Assembly (NCBI GenBank): GCA_019359175.1
Contig: JAHHHU010000018.1
Span: 32,093 to 96,092 of the forward strand
DNA from: Phormidium tanganyikae FI6-MK23
Lineage (GTDB): Bacteria; Cyanobacteriota; Cyanobacteriia; Leptolyngbyales; Leptolyngbyaceae
Length of the DNA stretch: 64,000 nucleotides
Direction of reading: 5' to 3'
The position numbers and the translations under genes were made by a program. Positions 26,395-36,203 of the stretch are shown one piece after another (position 1 is the stretch's first letter; the number at the start of each line of letters is the position of its first letter). The notes beneath the pieces are model-generated. The model worked only from the letters and a program-made list of their open reading frames with translations, did no database searches and was not told the DNA's origin.

Positions 26395-26424
26395 CACCCC
26401 TGGCAGTTTGTCGGGGGTTTTTTG
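26395..26424 (+). terminator. Rho-independent terminator after the PHP gene
   Basis: ACCCC pairs with GGGGT around CTGGCAGTTTGTCGG-type loop sequence and is followed by six to seven T (26418-26423). It lies about 75 bases after the stop. Confidence 0.75.
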
Positions 26425-26489
26425 TGTGTATCGATCGACAAAGAATTCCATCCGTTCAAGGGTCTGGTCGCACTCCTAAAAGTTACTAA

Positions 26490-28070
26490 CTAATAGTTCG
26501 ACTTCAATAGTCCATTCATCACGCTAAACGTACTATCAAACCAACCGACTGTGTTAATCATATCTTGAACCAATCGGGGCGGTCGGGAGTTCAGCGTATC
26601 GAGTGCAAGTAAGCGATCGAAATTAATCTGAACCTCACCTGATCGCTTCTGCCCTTCTGAATCATAGAACTCCACTCCCGCGTCTTGCATCACTTTGATC
26701 AATTCCTGCGCGATGATGCCATATCCGATCGTTGTTGCATGAATGCCATCAAGCGAGAACAATCCGCCTTCAATACGTCCCTGTGCATTCGAGCGGAAAA
26801 ATCGCGAGTCTGGAACAGGATTCAAAGCTTGCAGCGCAGGCGGCAATTCGTAAGGACTCCACCATTCAGGCTGCACTTGTGTTTGCCCAAAAAAGCGACG
26901 AATTGCTAAACGATCGAGCAATTCCACCATCTCAAACAAGTACCAGTCTTTTCCTTGCTTCCGACCTTCTCTCACCACATTAGTGATCGAATCGTTGTAT
27001 TGATCGATCGCGCTATCGATCGCTCTTGCTTCAGTTGCCGTTAAGTGAGGATGTTTTGCGGGATTAAACGGCTGATCTTTGATCCAAAACTGCGTGTAAT
27101 AAGGGAAATATCGCGACTGCGGTGCGACTTTCTCTCCTACACCACGAGCAAACGGCGCGATCGTCACATGAGGCACAGTACACCAAATCACATGACGGGC
27201 ATTGATCTGTTTGACTTGCTCCACGATGAGATCTAGTTCTGCTTGAAAGTGAATCGGTCGCCATACTGTATACCGGTCGTTGATATCCATGTCGTCGTAA
27301 CCAACATCCGACCACTTCACATTGAAGGTTAAGATACTACCTAAAGCATTGTTTGAGCCAATAAAAATAATTAGCGTTTCAATTTCTTCGGTTGATAACT
27401 TTTGTGCTGCTTGAAGCGGTGTTAATGCTCGTTTATTTTCATCACGAGCGGCATCTAAAACACGAATCGCAGCGCGTTCATTATGGTGATCAACAACCTG
27501 TTTAATAAAGTTATCTTTGGGCGGGTTATTTTGCACCACATCAAGACACATATCTGCATTGCGAGATAGTGTATTCCGTAAATCCCAGCCATATACCGCT
27601 AAGTTATGATTGATCTCCCCTCTGGCTGAAAACAGAGAGTCTGCACTGCGCTCCCAGAAGTCCTCACTGCGATCGAGAAAACTCCGCAACTCCAGCAGCG
27701 CAGACGGAATTTTCCACCAATTTAACTGTCCGCCATTTTGCATCTCCAAACGACGAGCAAGCGCTTCTAAGTTCAGCGGAATCCCGTCTCCTGGACTGTC
27801 ATAAATCGGATACCGGAATGCTTTCCACCCCATCTCATGAGCAATCATGGCAGCAGAGGAAAGATGGGTTTGAAAGATTGCGCCACTTTGAAAGCCTTGG
27901 GTTAGCGAATCTCCGATCGTCACTAATCGGTGTTTAGGCGTACTTTGTCGATCTACTTGGACGGGAATCCCCAAGGTTGGATCGGATTGCGGTTGACGCG
28001 GCTCGGCTCGAATCACCACATCAGGCGGTGTCTTTGAATCGAGCATTGCTGAAATTACGGTTTTTGCCAT
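26490..28070 (-). CDS. SGNH/GDSL-family hydrolase
   Basis: 526 residues, long for the family. Catalytic blocks are TIGDSLTQGFQSG (Ser nucleophile, block I, about residues 51-63), IIFIGSNNALGS (Asn of block III) and SLDGIHATTIGYGI (Asp and His of block V, near residue 443). No signal peptide or membrane helix is seen, so it is probably cytoplasmic. It could act as an esterase or lipase on an unknown substrate. About 150 residues between blocks I and III form an insertion typical of a subgroup with large cap regions. Confidence 0.85.
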   Translation of the reverse strand: MAKTVISAMLDSKTPPDVVIRAEPRQPQSDPTLGIPVQVDRQSTPKHRLVTIGDSLTQGFQSGAIFQTHLSSAAMIAHEMGWKAFRYPIYDSPGDGIPLNLEALARRLEMQNGGQLNWWKIPSALLELRSFLDRSEDFWERSADSLFSARGEINHNLAVYGWDLRNTLSRNADMCLDVVQNNPPKDNFIKQVVDHHNERAAIRVLDAARDENKRALTPLQAAQKLSTEEIETLIIFIGSNNALGSILTFNVKWSDVGYDDMDINDRYTVWRPIHFQAELDLIVEQVKQINARHVIWCTVPHVTIAPFARGVGEKVAPQSRYFPYYTQFWIKDQPFNPAKHPHLTATEARAIDSAIDQYNDSITNVVREGRKQGKDWYLFEMVELLDRLAIRRFFGQTQVQPEWWSPYELPPALQALNPVPDSRFFRSNAQGRIEGGLFSLDGIHATTIGYGIIAQELIKVMQDAGVEFYDSEGQKRSGEVQINFDRLLALDTLNSRPPRLVQDMINTVGWFDSTFSVMNGLLKSNY

Positions 28071-28250
28071 TTTTCTTTCCCCCTTGAGCCAAAACGCTGT
28101 ATCGACACATCTAACTAAACAAACAACGTCCCGTTTTAGTCAATTTCTCAACTTATATTTACCGGAATTGATTCTTTGATAGAAGGACAGGACGTGAAAC
28201 CGATTTTTCCGGTATGGTAAAAGACTGGACGATCGCGCCTTAATATTCCG

Positions 28251-28949
28251 ATGCTGAAAGCTGTTCTATTTGACTTCAATGGTGTCATTATCAACGATGA
28301 GCCGCTCCACGACAAACTTCTAGAGCAAGTCTTAATCGAGGAGAATCTGCGCCCCAAACCCGGAGAATTCCGCGAATTGTGTTTAGGGCGCAGCGATCGG
28401 GTGTGCATTCAAGAACTTCTAGAACGGCGCGGACGAGTCGTAACCCCTTCCTATTTGAATGAACTGATTGCCCGTAAAGCTCAGGCATACGTTGAGAAAA
28501 TTAGCGCTCTAGAGAAACTGCCGCTCTACAGCGGAATCGAAGACTTGATGTTCAAACTGCCGCAGTGTAAGTTTGCGATCGTCAGCGGCGCACTTGGAAC
28601 CGAAATAGAACTCGTTTTAGAACGGGCAAATCTTCGATCGCGGTTTTCGGTCATCGTGTCCGGCGACGATCTAACCATCAGCAAGCCCGAACCGGATGGA
28701 TATCTACTAGCGATCGAGCGCTTAAATCAGGAATTTCCCGATCTTCAGTTAGCAGCGGCGGAATGTTTAGCGATCGAAGATACCTTTGCAGGGATTCAAG
28801 CCGCCAAAGCTGCCAAAATTCCGGTCGTCGGTGTGGCGAATAGCTACCCGTTTCATATGCTGCAACGCTGTGCAAACTGGACAGTCGATTATTTGATTGA
28901 TTTGGAAATCGATCGGATTCAGGACAGTTTCGCAACGGTTCCTGTGTAG
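28251..28949 (+). CDS. HAD-superfamily hydrolase, beta-phosphoglucomutase-like
   Basis: 232 residues. The HAD motifs are visible: I LFDFNGVIIND (two Asp are expected, here the second is Asn in DFNG), II FAIVSGA, III SKPEPDGYLLAIERL (Lys), IV ECLAIEDTFAGIQAA. The helical cap (about 18-85) is that of the phosphoglucomutase/phosphatase subgroup. The DFNG motif replaces the general acid/base Asp by Asn, which is seen in some HAD branches and would affect catalysis. It is probably a sugar-phosphate phosphatase or mutase. Its substrate is unknown. Confidence 0.88.
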   Translation: MLKAVLFDFNGVIINDEPLHDKLLEQVLIEENLRPKPGEFRELCLGRSDRVCIQELLERRGRVVTPSYLNELIARKAQAYVEKISALEKLPLYSGIEDLMFKLPQCKFAIVSGALGTEIELVLERANLRSRFSVIVSGDDLTISKPEPDGYLLAIERLNQEFPDLQLAAAECLAIEDTFAGIQAAKAAKIPVVGVANSYPFHMLQRCANWTVDYLIDLEIDRIQDSFATVPV

Positions 28950-29067
28950 TTGAAGATAGCAAAACTAACTATTGCAGACTCAAACTCTCTGCTGCTTTGC
29001 TGAAATGGTGCTTTAATAAATGAGTTCGATTCCGATCGGACCTAGAATAATTCTTGGAATAATACAA

Positions 29068-29481
29068 ATGCCACGCCCGAACGCTCGAAAAACTGAAATT
29101 GATGACGCAGAGACAGAGACAGAAGTGCAAGACGCGGATTCTTCGATCGAGGAAACCGAAACCTCAGATGATCCTGTAGAGGCGACTCAAGTAGAGCCGA
29201 CTCAAGACATCGACGAGATTCTAAACTCGCTGAAAACATTATTAAGTACAGTAGAGAAGCTGCAAAAAGTACGCCAAGAAGTAGGCGACATTAAGCCCTT
29301 ACTGCTAAGAATGCTGGATGGGGAATTGATGGGCGGAGAAGAATTAGAGCAGCTTAAAACCGGAGTCGGCGGGCTGATGCGATTAGTTCGCGCTCACAGT
29401 GATCATCAAACCGCACTGGTGAAAGCACAGTCCGCGCGAGGATTGTTGGATGAGGTACTGAAAATCCAGCCTTCGAGTTGA
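29068..29481 (+). CDS. Conserved hypothetical acidic/helical protein
   Basis: 137 residues from the ATG at 29068. An upstream start at 29020 adds a hydrophobic IPIGPRIILGII stretch and is less likely. The first 50 residues are very acidic and rich in Glu, Thr and Asp, likely disordered. The rest (about 55-130) is amphipathic helix with heptad spacing (ILNSLKTLLSTVEKLQKV), likely a coiled coil. I do not recognise a family function. It converges on the SDR gene. Confidence 0.6.
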   Translation: MPRPNARKTEIDDAETETEVQDADSSIEETETSDDPVEATQVEPTQDIDEILNSLKTLLSTVEKLQKVRQEVGDIKPLLLRMLDGELMGGEELEQLKTGVGGLMRLVRAHSDHQTALVKAQSARGLLDEVLKIQPSS

Positions 29482-29489
29482 GAGAACGC

Positions 29490-30314
29490 TTAACGCACCA
29501 AGTTTCGCTGCGAATCTGCCATCCCAAAGACTCTCCGGACGATTGGCTTCATTACCGCCGGAGCGAGATGAAACATCGCTGTCCAAAAATGCGCTGTCCC
29601 GACTAACACATCTTTCTGACGATGTTCGATCGCATGGCGCAGCGTTTGAGCGACATACTCCGGCGTTTCCAGAACTGGGCTATGAAAGGCTTTGTACATG
29701 AATTCAAACCGATTTTTCGCATCCTCGCCGCGAAACAGTGCCCGCTCATAGAGCTGTGTCCGAATAAAGCTCGGATAGATGCCACAAACGTGAATGCCTT
29801 TGGGTTCTAGCTCTGAGCGTAGGGATTTGGTTAAGCCTGTGAGCGCGTGTTTGCTCGTCGTATAAGGAACCTGGTAGGGAATCGGGTCAAGTCCGCCGAT
29901 CGAAACCACATTCACGATCGTGCCGTTTTTGCGAGACAGAAAGTGAGGCAGCAGCGCCCGAATGGTGTGAATATAGCCCCAGACATTGGTATCTAAAATG
30001 GTATGCCAGTCGTTTAGAGATGCCTCTTCGACGGGGCCCATGTAGTAGATTGCGGCATTGTTCACCAACACATCGATCGTTCCCACTTGAGCGATCGCGC
30101 GTTGAATAAGTTGTTCTACCTGCGCGGGATCTTGAACATCGGTTGGAATAGCGTATGCTTGCCGTCCTAGAGTCCGCACTTCGGTTGCAGCGGCTTCTAA
30201 GCGTTCTGGTTCACGGGCGACGAGGATAATATCATAGCCGTGCTTTGCGAGTTCTAGAACGGTAGCTTTGCCGATGCCTTGAGATGCACCAGTGACTAAA
30301 GCGGTTTTTGCCAT
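29490..30314 (-). CDS. Short-chain dehydrogenase/reductase
   Basis: 274 residues, classical SDR. The cofactor loop is TGASQGIGKA (about 8-17), NNAAIYYMG is the strand-4 motif and the catalytic Tyr-Lys pair is in YTTSKHALTG (about residue 155), preceded by the Ser in VVSIGG. The substrate is unknown. A hydrophobic C-terminal stretch (HFWTAMFHLAPAVMKPI) could bind lipid. It follows the 94-residue membrane protein gene on the same strand with a 54-base gap. Confidence 0.9.
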   Translation of the reverse strand: MAKTALVTGASQGIGKATVLELAKHGYDIILVAREPERLEAAATEVRTLGRQAYAIPTDVQDPAQVEQLIQRAIAQVGTIDVLVNNAAIYYMGPVEEASLNDWHTILDTNVWGYIHTIRALLPHFLSRKNGTIVNVVSIGGLDPIPYQVPYTTSKHALTGLTKSLRSELEPKGIHVCGIYPSFIRTQLYERALFRGEDAKNRFEFMYKAFHSPVLETPEYVAQTLRHAIEHRQKDVLVGTAHFWTAMFHLAPAVMKPIVRRVFGMADSQRNLVR

Positions 30315-30368
30315 TGCGAAGTTTGCTCAGAACAGGATTGAGGATTTTACTGTGTTAGCTAACGTGAA

Positions 30369-30653
30369 TCAACGAAGTCTGGAGACGAGCAGGCTCACCA
30401 ATACGATGAGACCAAGCGATCGACGAAAATAGTTGACTCCCTGAAATAGTTCGAGCCATGCCCAAGTAAACAACGTTCCAAAGGCAACTAATCCTAATCC
30501 TGTCTGGATTTTACCCTCGAAGCCAATCAGTTGTAGTAGGGTTGCCGTTCCCCCAATCAAAATTGGTAGATTTGGCTTCTGTGCGATGACGATGTTGCCT
30601 TCACTATCGCGAAAAGTGCGATCGAACAAACTATTTTCCATTGTTGCTTTCAT
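30369..30653 (-). CDS. Hypothetical small membrane protein
   Basis: 94 residues with two or three hydrophobic segments (LPILIGGTATLLQLIGF, LVAFGTLFTWAWLELF and LIVLVSLLVSRLR). I do not recognise the family. It lies 66 bases downstream of the urea/guanidine carboxylase gene on the same strand and could be its last operon member, but nothing in the sequence ties it to guanidine metabolism. Confidence 0.6.
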   Translation of the reverse strand: MKATMENSLFDRTFRDSEGNIVIAQKPNLPILIGGTATLLQLIGFEGKIQTGLGLVAFGTLFTWAWLELFQGVNYFRRSLGLIVLVSLLVSRLR

Positions 30654-30719
30654 CGTTTTAGTTCTGCTACTTAGTTCACTGAATAGCTTACAAACTCAAC
30701 AGTAGGAAAATCGTCTCTC

Positions 30720-33700
30720 TTAGGAATTGTTTAACGCGAATTCGAGGTGCTTCAACGACTGAATCACACAGAGCATTTGTCCAGCCGATACCATTTGCCC
30801 TGGAGCGCAGAAAATATCAAAAACAACACCATCCGCAGGAGCGATGACTGCAATCTCCATTTTCATCGACTCTAGAATGACTAACTGATCGCCAGCTTTA
30901 ACGGTTGCACCTTTCTCGACAGCGATTTGCCAAACGTTTGCTGGAACTTGTGCAATGACAGCATGACTATTTGGAGGAAGCTCGATCGCTTGTGTTTCAA
31001 TCGGTGCAGCTTCAACATCTTCGCTGACTTGACTCAACAGAGGATTTGCTGCCCAGAGATCGCGTTCTGCTTCAAAAGCAGCTTGTTGAGTCGTCTTGAA
31101 TTTCTCGGTTTCGTCAGCAATCGATCGTAGAAATTGGTTGTAGTGCTTGAGATTAAATGTCTCTTCTTCAATTCTAAGCTGCATTCTGCCATGAATAAAG
31201 TCTTTGCGGAACTGCGATAGTTCCGCAGCAGAAACAGGATAGAACCGAATTTGATCAAAAAAGCGGAGTAACCAAGGCTTATTTGGCTCAAACTCGACTG
31301 TCTCATGGAAAGTATTCCACATTTGCAGAGTCCGCCCTACAAATTGATAGCCGCCAGGGCCTTCCATACCATAAACACAGAGGTAGGCTCCTCCAATCCC
31401 GACTGCATTTTCCGGTGTCCAAGTTCGAGCAGGATTGTATTTAGTGGTAACTAATCGATGACGGGGATCGATCGGAGTTGCTACTGGAGCGCCTAAGTAA
31501 ACATCGCCCAATCCCAGAACGAGATAGCTCGCATTAAATACAATGTCTCGCACTTGTTCAATCGTGTCTAAGCCGTTGATGCGCCGAATGAATTCGATGT
31601 TACTCGGACACCAAGGAGCATGAGGATTGACCGATCGAACATATTTCTCGATCGCGATTTGCGTCGATTCATCATCCCAGGACAGTGGTAGATAGACGAT
31701 GCGCGTTGGAACTTCTATTTCCTCGATCAAAGGTAGCTCACGTTCTGCCGCGATGAGGACATCAAGCAATGTCTCTAGAGGTAGAATGCGGTTGTCGTAG
31801 TGAATTTGCAGCGATCGAATTCCAGGGGTGAGATCTAAGATTCCGGGTTGTGGATGATCAATAAGCCAGTTCATCAGAGCATGAGCGTGAAAGCGGAGAT
31901 TGAGATCTAGAACTAATGCGCCATACTCAACCAAAAGATACTTATCTCCAGAACGGCGATACTTTACAGCGATTTGCTCAGGAGATTCTGAAATTTCGTG
32001 TAAGACTGCTCGATCGTCAAATTTAGATGAGTGAATCGCTTCAATTCGTGCAGGCTTCAATGTCCTAATTTCTTGATCTTGCGCGACTTCTTTTTGAATT
32101 GCTTCTGCTAACGATAAACGTCGAAATCGAACTGTATTTCCAGGTTTAAGCTGCCCAATTTTCCATCGTTCAGCTTGTACGATCGTCGCTGGACAGACAA
32201 ATCCGCCAAGGCTTGGGCCGTCAGGGCCCAGAATAATCGGCATATCGCCTGTGAAATCGATTGTACCGATCGCATAAGCATTATCGTGAATATTAGATGG
32301 ATGCAGCCCCGCTTCGCCGCCGTCTTGACGCGCCCACACTGGTTTTGGGCCAATCAATCGCACTCCGGTTCGAGCAGAGTTGTAATGGACTTCCCAGTCC
32401 GTTGAGAACAGCATCTCGATATCTGCATCAGTGAAGAAATCTGGTGAACCATGAGGGCCGTATAGAACTCCGATTTCCCATTCGGTCTGATAGGTCGGGA
32501 TGAGTTCAGACGAAAGCGAACTAGAAATTGCTGCTTTACTGGACGAATTTAGCTTAAGAATGTCTCCGATTTGTAAGGTTCTACCACAGTGTCCACCAAA
32601 CTTACCGAGTGTGAACGTTGACTTACTGCCCAAGTAATCAGGAACATTAAATCCATGCTGCACTGCAAGGTAGGTACGCGCTCCTGCTCCATCGATCGAG
32701 CTAAGCCGTAAAGTGCTGCCTGCTGACACCGGAACTGCTGCCCAAAATGAGATCGACACTCCATCTAGTTGTGCTTGCATCGGCGCACCTGTCAAACAAA
32801 TGATTGTGTCGCAGTTAAAGCGCAGAGTGGGCCCTGTCACAGTTAGTTCTAATGCAGCATCAGATTCTGAATTACCTACTAAGCGATTGGCAAAGCGAAA
32901 GGCGAGATGATCCATTGGCCCCGAAGGCGGTACACCAACATTCCAATAACCTGTCCGCCCAGGATAGTCCTGAATCGTGCTGAATGTTCCGGGTTCAAGC
33001 ACTTCGATCGAGGTAGGTGCATAGTGAAATGATTCTAGAAATCGAGTGCTGAGATCCGCGATCGCAAAAGCTGAACTATCTAGAATTTGGCGTAAGTAAT
33101 CCAGATTTGTCTCAATTCCTGCAAGGGTCGTTTGTTCTAGCGCTGATTGTAATTGAGCGATCGCGGCTTCTCTCGATTCTCCATGAACAATCAATTTTGC
33201 AATCAATGGATCATAGTAAGGCGTAATTTCTGTTCCGCGATCGATCCAGGTATCACACCGAATCGAATCTGGAAAGCTAACGGCAGTTAATGTTCCAGAA
33301 CTCGGCTGAAAGTTTTTACCGGGATCTTCAGCATAGAGCCGTACCTGAATCGAATGTCCTGCTGTTCGAGGTTGATAAGTATCGAAAAATTGTCGATCGC
33401 CAGATGCTAATCGAATCATCCATTCCACTAAGTCAATTCCTGTCACGGCTTCAGTCACACCGTGTTCGACTTGTAGCCGCGTATTCACTTCTAGAAAATA
33501 GAAAGATTGTCGATCGACATCCAGCACAAACTCGACCGTTCCCGCTGATTGATACTGAATCGCTTCTCCAAGCCGCAAGGCAGCATCATAAAGCTGCTGT
33601 CGAAGCGTATCACTAATTTCGGGCGCAGGCGTTTCTTCGATCACCTTCTGATTGCGACGCTGAATCGAACAATCTCGCTCACCCAGCGCAATCACTCGTC

Positions 33701-34352
33701 CGCGCCCATCCCCAAAGATTTGCACCTCAATATGCCTTGCCCTCTGAACATAGCGTTCTAAATAAATTCCGCCTTGTTTGAAGTTGTTTTGACTGAGACG
33801 CTGCACTTTCTGAAACAGTTCAGCTAGCTGATCCTCACTGTGACAAAGTTGTAAGCCGATTCCCCCTCCTCCCGCGGTACTTTTGAGCATGACTGGATAA
33901 CCGATTTTCTTTGCTTCCCTTTGTGATTGTTCAACACTATCGAGTAGCGAAGTCCCCGGCAACAATGGCACTTGATTTTGGGCAGCGAGTTCGCGGGCGG
34001 TATGCTTCAGACCAAAGCTTCGCATCTGTGCGGGAGTCGGCCCAATAAACACAATTCCCGCTGCTGCACAAGCTTCAGCAAACTCAGCATTCTCACTCAA
34101 AAATCCGTAGCCTGGGTGAATTGCCTCTGCTCCAGTCTGACGCGCTGCTTCTAAAATCCGCTCCCATCGCAGATAGCTATCTGCCGCTAACACAGAACCA
34201 ATTGCAACGGCTTCGGTCGCGATCGACACATGATGAGCATATTGATCGGCTTCAGAATAGACCGCAACTGACGCAATGCCTAATCGATCGAGCGTGCGAA
34301 TAATTCGGCAAGCAATCTCTCCACGATTCGCAATCAGAACTTTTTGAAACAT
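30720..34352 (-). CDS. Biotin-dependent urea/guanidine carboxylase
   Basis: 1210 residues. Domains in order: biotin carboxylase (about 1-450; Gly-rich loop [27 protein letters not shown]), carboxyltransferase built from two KipI/KipA-like halves (about 470-1100), and a C-terminal biotinyl domain with the biotin Lys in [10 protein letters not shown] (about 1165). Family members carboxylate urea to allophanate or guanidine to carboxyguanidine. The operon begins with a guanidine-I riboswitch and two DUF1989 genes, and recent work shows that enzymes in this context prefer guanidine. No allophanate hydrolase domain is fused. Substrate preference is inferred from context, not from residues. Confidence 0.93.
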   Translation of the reverse strand: MFQKVLIANRGEIACRIIRTLDRLGIASVAVYSEADQYAHHVSIATEAVAIGSVLAADSYLRWERILEAARQTGAEAIHPGYGFLSENAEFAEACAAAGIVFIGPTPAQMRSFGLKHTARELAAQNQVPLLPGTSLLDSVEQSQREAKKIGYPVMLKSTAGGGGIGLQLCHSEDQLAELFQKVQRLSQNNFKQGGIYLERYVQRARHIEVQIFGDGRGRVIALGERDCSIQRRNQKVIEETPAPEISDTLRQQLYDAALRLGEAIQYQSAGTVEFVLDVDRQSFYFLEVNTRLQVEHGVTEAVTGIDLVEWMIRLASGDRQFFDTYQPRTAGHSIQVRLYAEDPGKNFQPSSGTLTAVSFPDSIRCDTWIDRGTEITPYYDPLIAKLIVHGESREAAIAQLQSALEQTTLAGIETNLDYLRQILDSSAFAIADLSTRFLESFHYAPTSIEVLEPGTFSTIQDYPGRTGYWNVGVPPSGPMDHLAFRFANRLVGNSESDAALELTVTGPTLRFNCDTIICLTGAPMQAQLDGVSISFWAAVPVSAGSTLRLSSIDGAGARTYLAVQHGFNVPDYLGSKSTFTLGKFGGHCGRTLQIGDILKLNSSSKAAISSSLSSELIPTYQTEWEIGVLYGPHGSPDFFTDADIEMLFSTDWEVHYNSARTGVRLIGPKPVWARQDGGEAGLHPSNIHDNAYAIGTIDFTGDMPIILGPDGPSLGGFVCPATIVQAERWKIGQLKPGNTVRFRRLSLAEAIQKEVAQDQEIRTLKPARIEAIHSSKFDDRAVLHEISESPEQIAVKYRRSGDKYLLVEYGALVLDLNLRFHAHALMNWLIDHPQPGILDLTPGIRSLQIHYDNRILPLETLLDVLIAAERELPLIEEIEVPTRIVYLPLSWDDESTQIAIEKYVRSVNPHAPWCPSNIEFIRRINGLDTIEQVRDIVFNASYLVLGLGDVYLGAPVATPIDPRHRLVTTKYNPARTWTPENAVGIGGAYLCVYGMEGPGGYQFVGRTLQMWNTFHETVEFEPNKPWLLRFFDQIRFYPVSAAELSQFRKDFIHGRMQLRIEEETFNLKHYNQFLRSIADETEKFKTTQQAAFEAERDLWAANPLLSQVSEDVEAAPIETQAIELPPNSHAVIAQVPANVWQIAVEKGATVKAGDQLVILESMKMEIAVIAPADGVVFDIFCAPGQMVSAGQMLCVIQSLKHLEFALNNS

Positions 34353-34388
34353 AGAAGGTATTAGTTTTTGATAGGAGCAGAACTTAGA

Positions 34389-35030
34389 CTAAATGCTATC
34401 CCATACTGTGAGTTGAATTGGAGTTGGATTGTAGCCATTACAAGGATTGTTCATTTGCGGGCAGTTCGAGATGACAACAAGAGTATTCATCTCTGCACGC
34501 AGATCAACAATGCTACCCGGATCAGAGATACCATCAACAATTTCGAGTGTCCCATCTTCACTCACGGGAACATTCATAAAAAAGTTAATGTTGCTGGTCA
34601 TGTCTCGTTTGCCCATTCCATAATCCTTGAGGGCATAGAGAAAGTTTTCTACGCAGGCGTGTTGCCATTTCTTATCGAGTCCAAACCGCACTGAGTTACT
34701 TTCACAACTACATGCTCCACCAGAAGTATCATGTCGCCCACAAGTATCATTCAGAACGGTCATCAGCACGTTGCCATCATTTGAGTAAAGCTTAGTTCCC
34801 GTTGTGATAAAGATGTTGCCTTGGGCGCGAATCGTATCGGGAGCGCTGTAGCGTTCGCTCGTATCATCCGCGTTGTACACCAGAAAATCGACTGCTTGAT
34901 TTCCTCCTAGATCAACAATGCGAAGAATTTGTCCTTTGTGAATCACTTTTGCCCAAGGTTTGCGGGCGGGAAGAACTTGATCGTAAATCGCAGACTTTGG
35001 ATCGAGTTGGGACACAATGGCTGAAGTCAT
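34389..35030 (-). CDS. DUF1989 protein UAAP2, likely subunit of carboxyguanidine deiminase
   Basis: 213 residues, DUF1989 fold (urea amidolyase-associated protein 2). The conserved metal-site block is NDTCGRHDTSGGACSCES (about residues 96-113). It pairs with the adjacent UAAP1, with a 30-base gap, and such pairs form the CgdAB enzyme that converts carboxyguanidine to allophanate and ammonia. It is second in the riboswitch-controlled operon and followed by the carboxylase after 36 bases. The exact role is from family knowledge. Confidence 0.9.
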   Translation of the reverse strand: MTSAIVSQLDPKSAIYDQVLPARKPWAKVIHKGQILRIVDLGGNQAVDFLVYNADDTSERYSAPDTIRAQGNIFITTGTKLYSNDGNVLMTVLNDTCGRHDTSGGACSCESNSVRFGLDKKWQHACVENFLYALKDYGMGKRDMTSNINFFMNVPVSEDGTLEIVDGISDPGSIVDLRAEMNTLVVISNCPQMNNPCNGYNPTPIQLTVWDSI

Positions 35031-35060
35031 AGTTGGCGGCTCCTAGAAAGGTGAAAGAAG

Positions 35061-35759
35061 TTAGGCAAAAGCAGCATCAGTGTTTTGGAATCCACGTTGA
35101 GCTTCTGGATTCGCAGTTCGGCACAAATCATCGGTTGTGGATGCTGGAGAATTCCATACGATCGCTCTAATCGGTTTCGGATTGTAAGCCGGATCTAATG
35201 GATGTGGACAGTTCGACAGCACGACCAGAACATTCATTTCTGCCCGCAAATCAATGAAATCTCCAGGCTGCGCGGTTTTTCCTGCCCAAACGAGATTTCC
35301 ATCTGGCTCAACCGCAATGCGAGTGAATAGATTTAGGTTTGGCGTGATGTCTCGTTTGCCGAGATTGCGCTTGGTGAGTGCTAACAGAAAGTTATCGCGT
35401 GAATTTTTGTAGTCACCTTCGCCGTACTTCGCGTTCGTGGTTAGATTGCTGCATCCGCCCAAGGTGTCATGGTAGCCACAGATATCTTCGACGATCGAGA
35501 ACAAAACCCGTCCCATGTCCGAGTAAAGCACCATGCCTTTTTTTAAGAAAGCATTGAACTGAATCTTAGCGGTATCGGCAGCATTGTATCGCTCGATCGT
35601 GTTATCAGCGTTGTAGCACAAAAGAGCGACTCCACTTGATCCTTCTGGCGCAATGATCCGCAGGGTGTCCCCTCGCCGAATGATGCGTGACCAGTATGCT
35701 CCTCCGGGGATTGTTTCGTCGTAGCTGATTTGTTTAGCCTCGATCGTAGAATCAGTCAT
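35061..35759 (-). CDS. DUF1989 protein UAAP1, likely subunit of carboxyguanidine deiminase
   Basis: 232 residues, DUF1989 fold (urea amidolyase-associated protein 1). The block EDICGYHDTLGGCSN (about 93-107) matches the Cys/His/Asp/Cys metal-site pattern also seen in UAAP2. First gene of the operon, with AGGAG 8 bases before ATG, directly downstream of the guanidine-I riboswitch. In studied bacteria the UAAP1/UAAP2 pair removes an amino group from carboxyguanidine. It is inferred to work with its neighbours to feed guanidine nitrogen into ammonium. Confidence 0.9.
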   Translation of the reverse strand: MTDSTIEAKQISYDETIPGGAYWSRIIRRGDTLRIIAPEGSSGVALLCYNADNTIERYNAADTAKIQFNAFLKKGMVLYSDMGRVLFSIVEDICGYHDTLGGCSNLTTNAKYGEGDYKNSRDNFLLALTKRNLGKRDITPNLNLFTRIAVEPDGNLVWAGKTAQPGDFIDLRAEMNVLVVLSNCPHPLDPAYNPKPIRAIVWNSPASTTDDLCRTANPEAQRGFQNTDAAFA

Positions 35760-35781
35760 GATGAACTCCTAATTGAAACCA

Positions 35782-35838
35782 CAAAAGCCCAGGAAGCCGT
35801 CAGCGATCGTGGTGCTGGTTGGCTCTCCCGGGCTTTTA
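35782..35838 (-). terminator. Riboswitch expression-platform terminator
   Basis: On the minus strand AAAAGCCCGGGA (the 3' end of the aptamer) can pair with TCCTGGGCTTTT, followed by GTGGTTT. The overlap of the terminator 5' arm with the conserved aptamer end is the usual arrangement for an ON switch by transcription antitermination. Confidence 0.85.
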
Positions 35839-35942
35839 TCCCTCCGTGTAACCGATCTGGATTTCGCTTTGTCTAAAGCTCGATCGGTGGCTCCTCTTGG
35901 ACCAGACGTTCACCTAAAGTTGAACCGGAACCCTAGAAGCAA
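35822..35942 (-). ncRNA. Guanidine-I riboswitch (ykkC class)
   Basis: Read on the minus strand, all the conserved blocks are present in order: CTAGGGTTCCGG, then CTGGTCCAAGAG, then ACACGGAGGGATAAAAGCC and CCGGGAGA. These are the signature of the ykkC/guanidine-I aptamer. It stands about 65 bases before UAAP1 and ends in an antitermination platform (35782-35838). Binding of guanidinium would stabilise the aptamer, prevent the terminator and turn on the UAAP1-UAAP2-carboxylase operon. Confidence 0.95.
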
Positions 35943-35987
35943 GTTTGTGCTGCTTGACCAATATTCTTCAAAGTTCTAACACAAGTT

Positions 35988-35993
35988 ACGCTA
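35988..35993 (-). promoter_or_regulatory. -10 box TAGCGT of the guanidine operon
   Basis: The minus-strand hexamer TAGCGT fits TA-N3-T and lies 24 bases downstream of the NtcA box at 36018-36031, the spacing of class II NtcA promoters. Transcription would start about 7 bases later and run into the riboswitch. Confidence 0.6.
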
Positions 35994-36017
35994 TGAAGTA
36001 AATAGCTTAGATAGATT

Positions 36018-36031
36018 GTATTGAAAGCTAC
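36018..36031. promoter_or_regulatory. NtcA-binding box GTATTGAAAGCTAC
   Basis: A perfect GTA-N8-TAC palindrome in the divergent region between the guanidine operon and the cysteine hydrolase gene. The spacing to a TA-N3-T box is 24 bases toward the operon and 25 bases (TAAGTT, 36057-36062) toward the hydrolase. NtcA is the cyanobacterial nitrogen regulator, so both units could be induced under nitrogen limitation. Chance occurrence of a 6-base motif is possible, but position and spacing argue for function. Confidence 0.65.
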
Positions 36032-36203
36032 TTTTATTACCATTCATAGAGTCTCATAAGTTTGCGCTTAACAGTGATGTTTCGATGCTGAAGCCGTTAA
36101 ACTATCTAGCAAGCTTCTTAAAAACTCAGGGCAAAGTTTCATCGGTTCCTGAGATATTGAAGCTTTTAGATCCACAATTCGTTAAAGCTCTGAAGAAAGC
36201 CCA

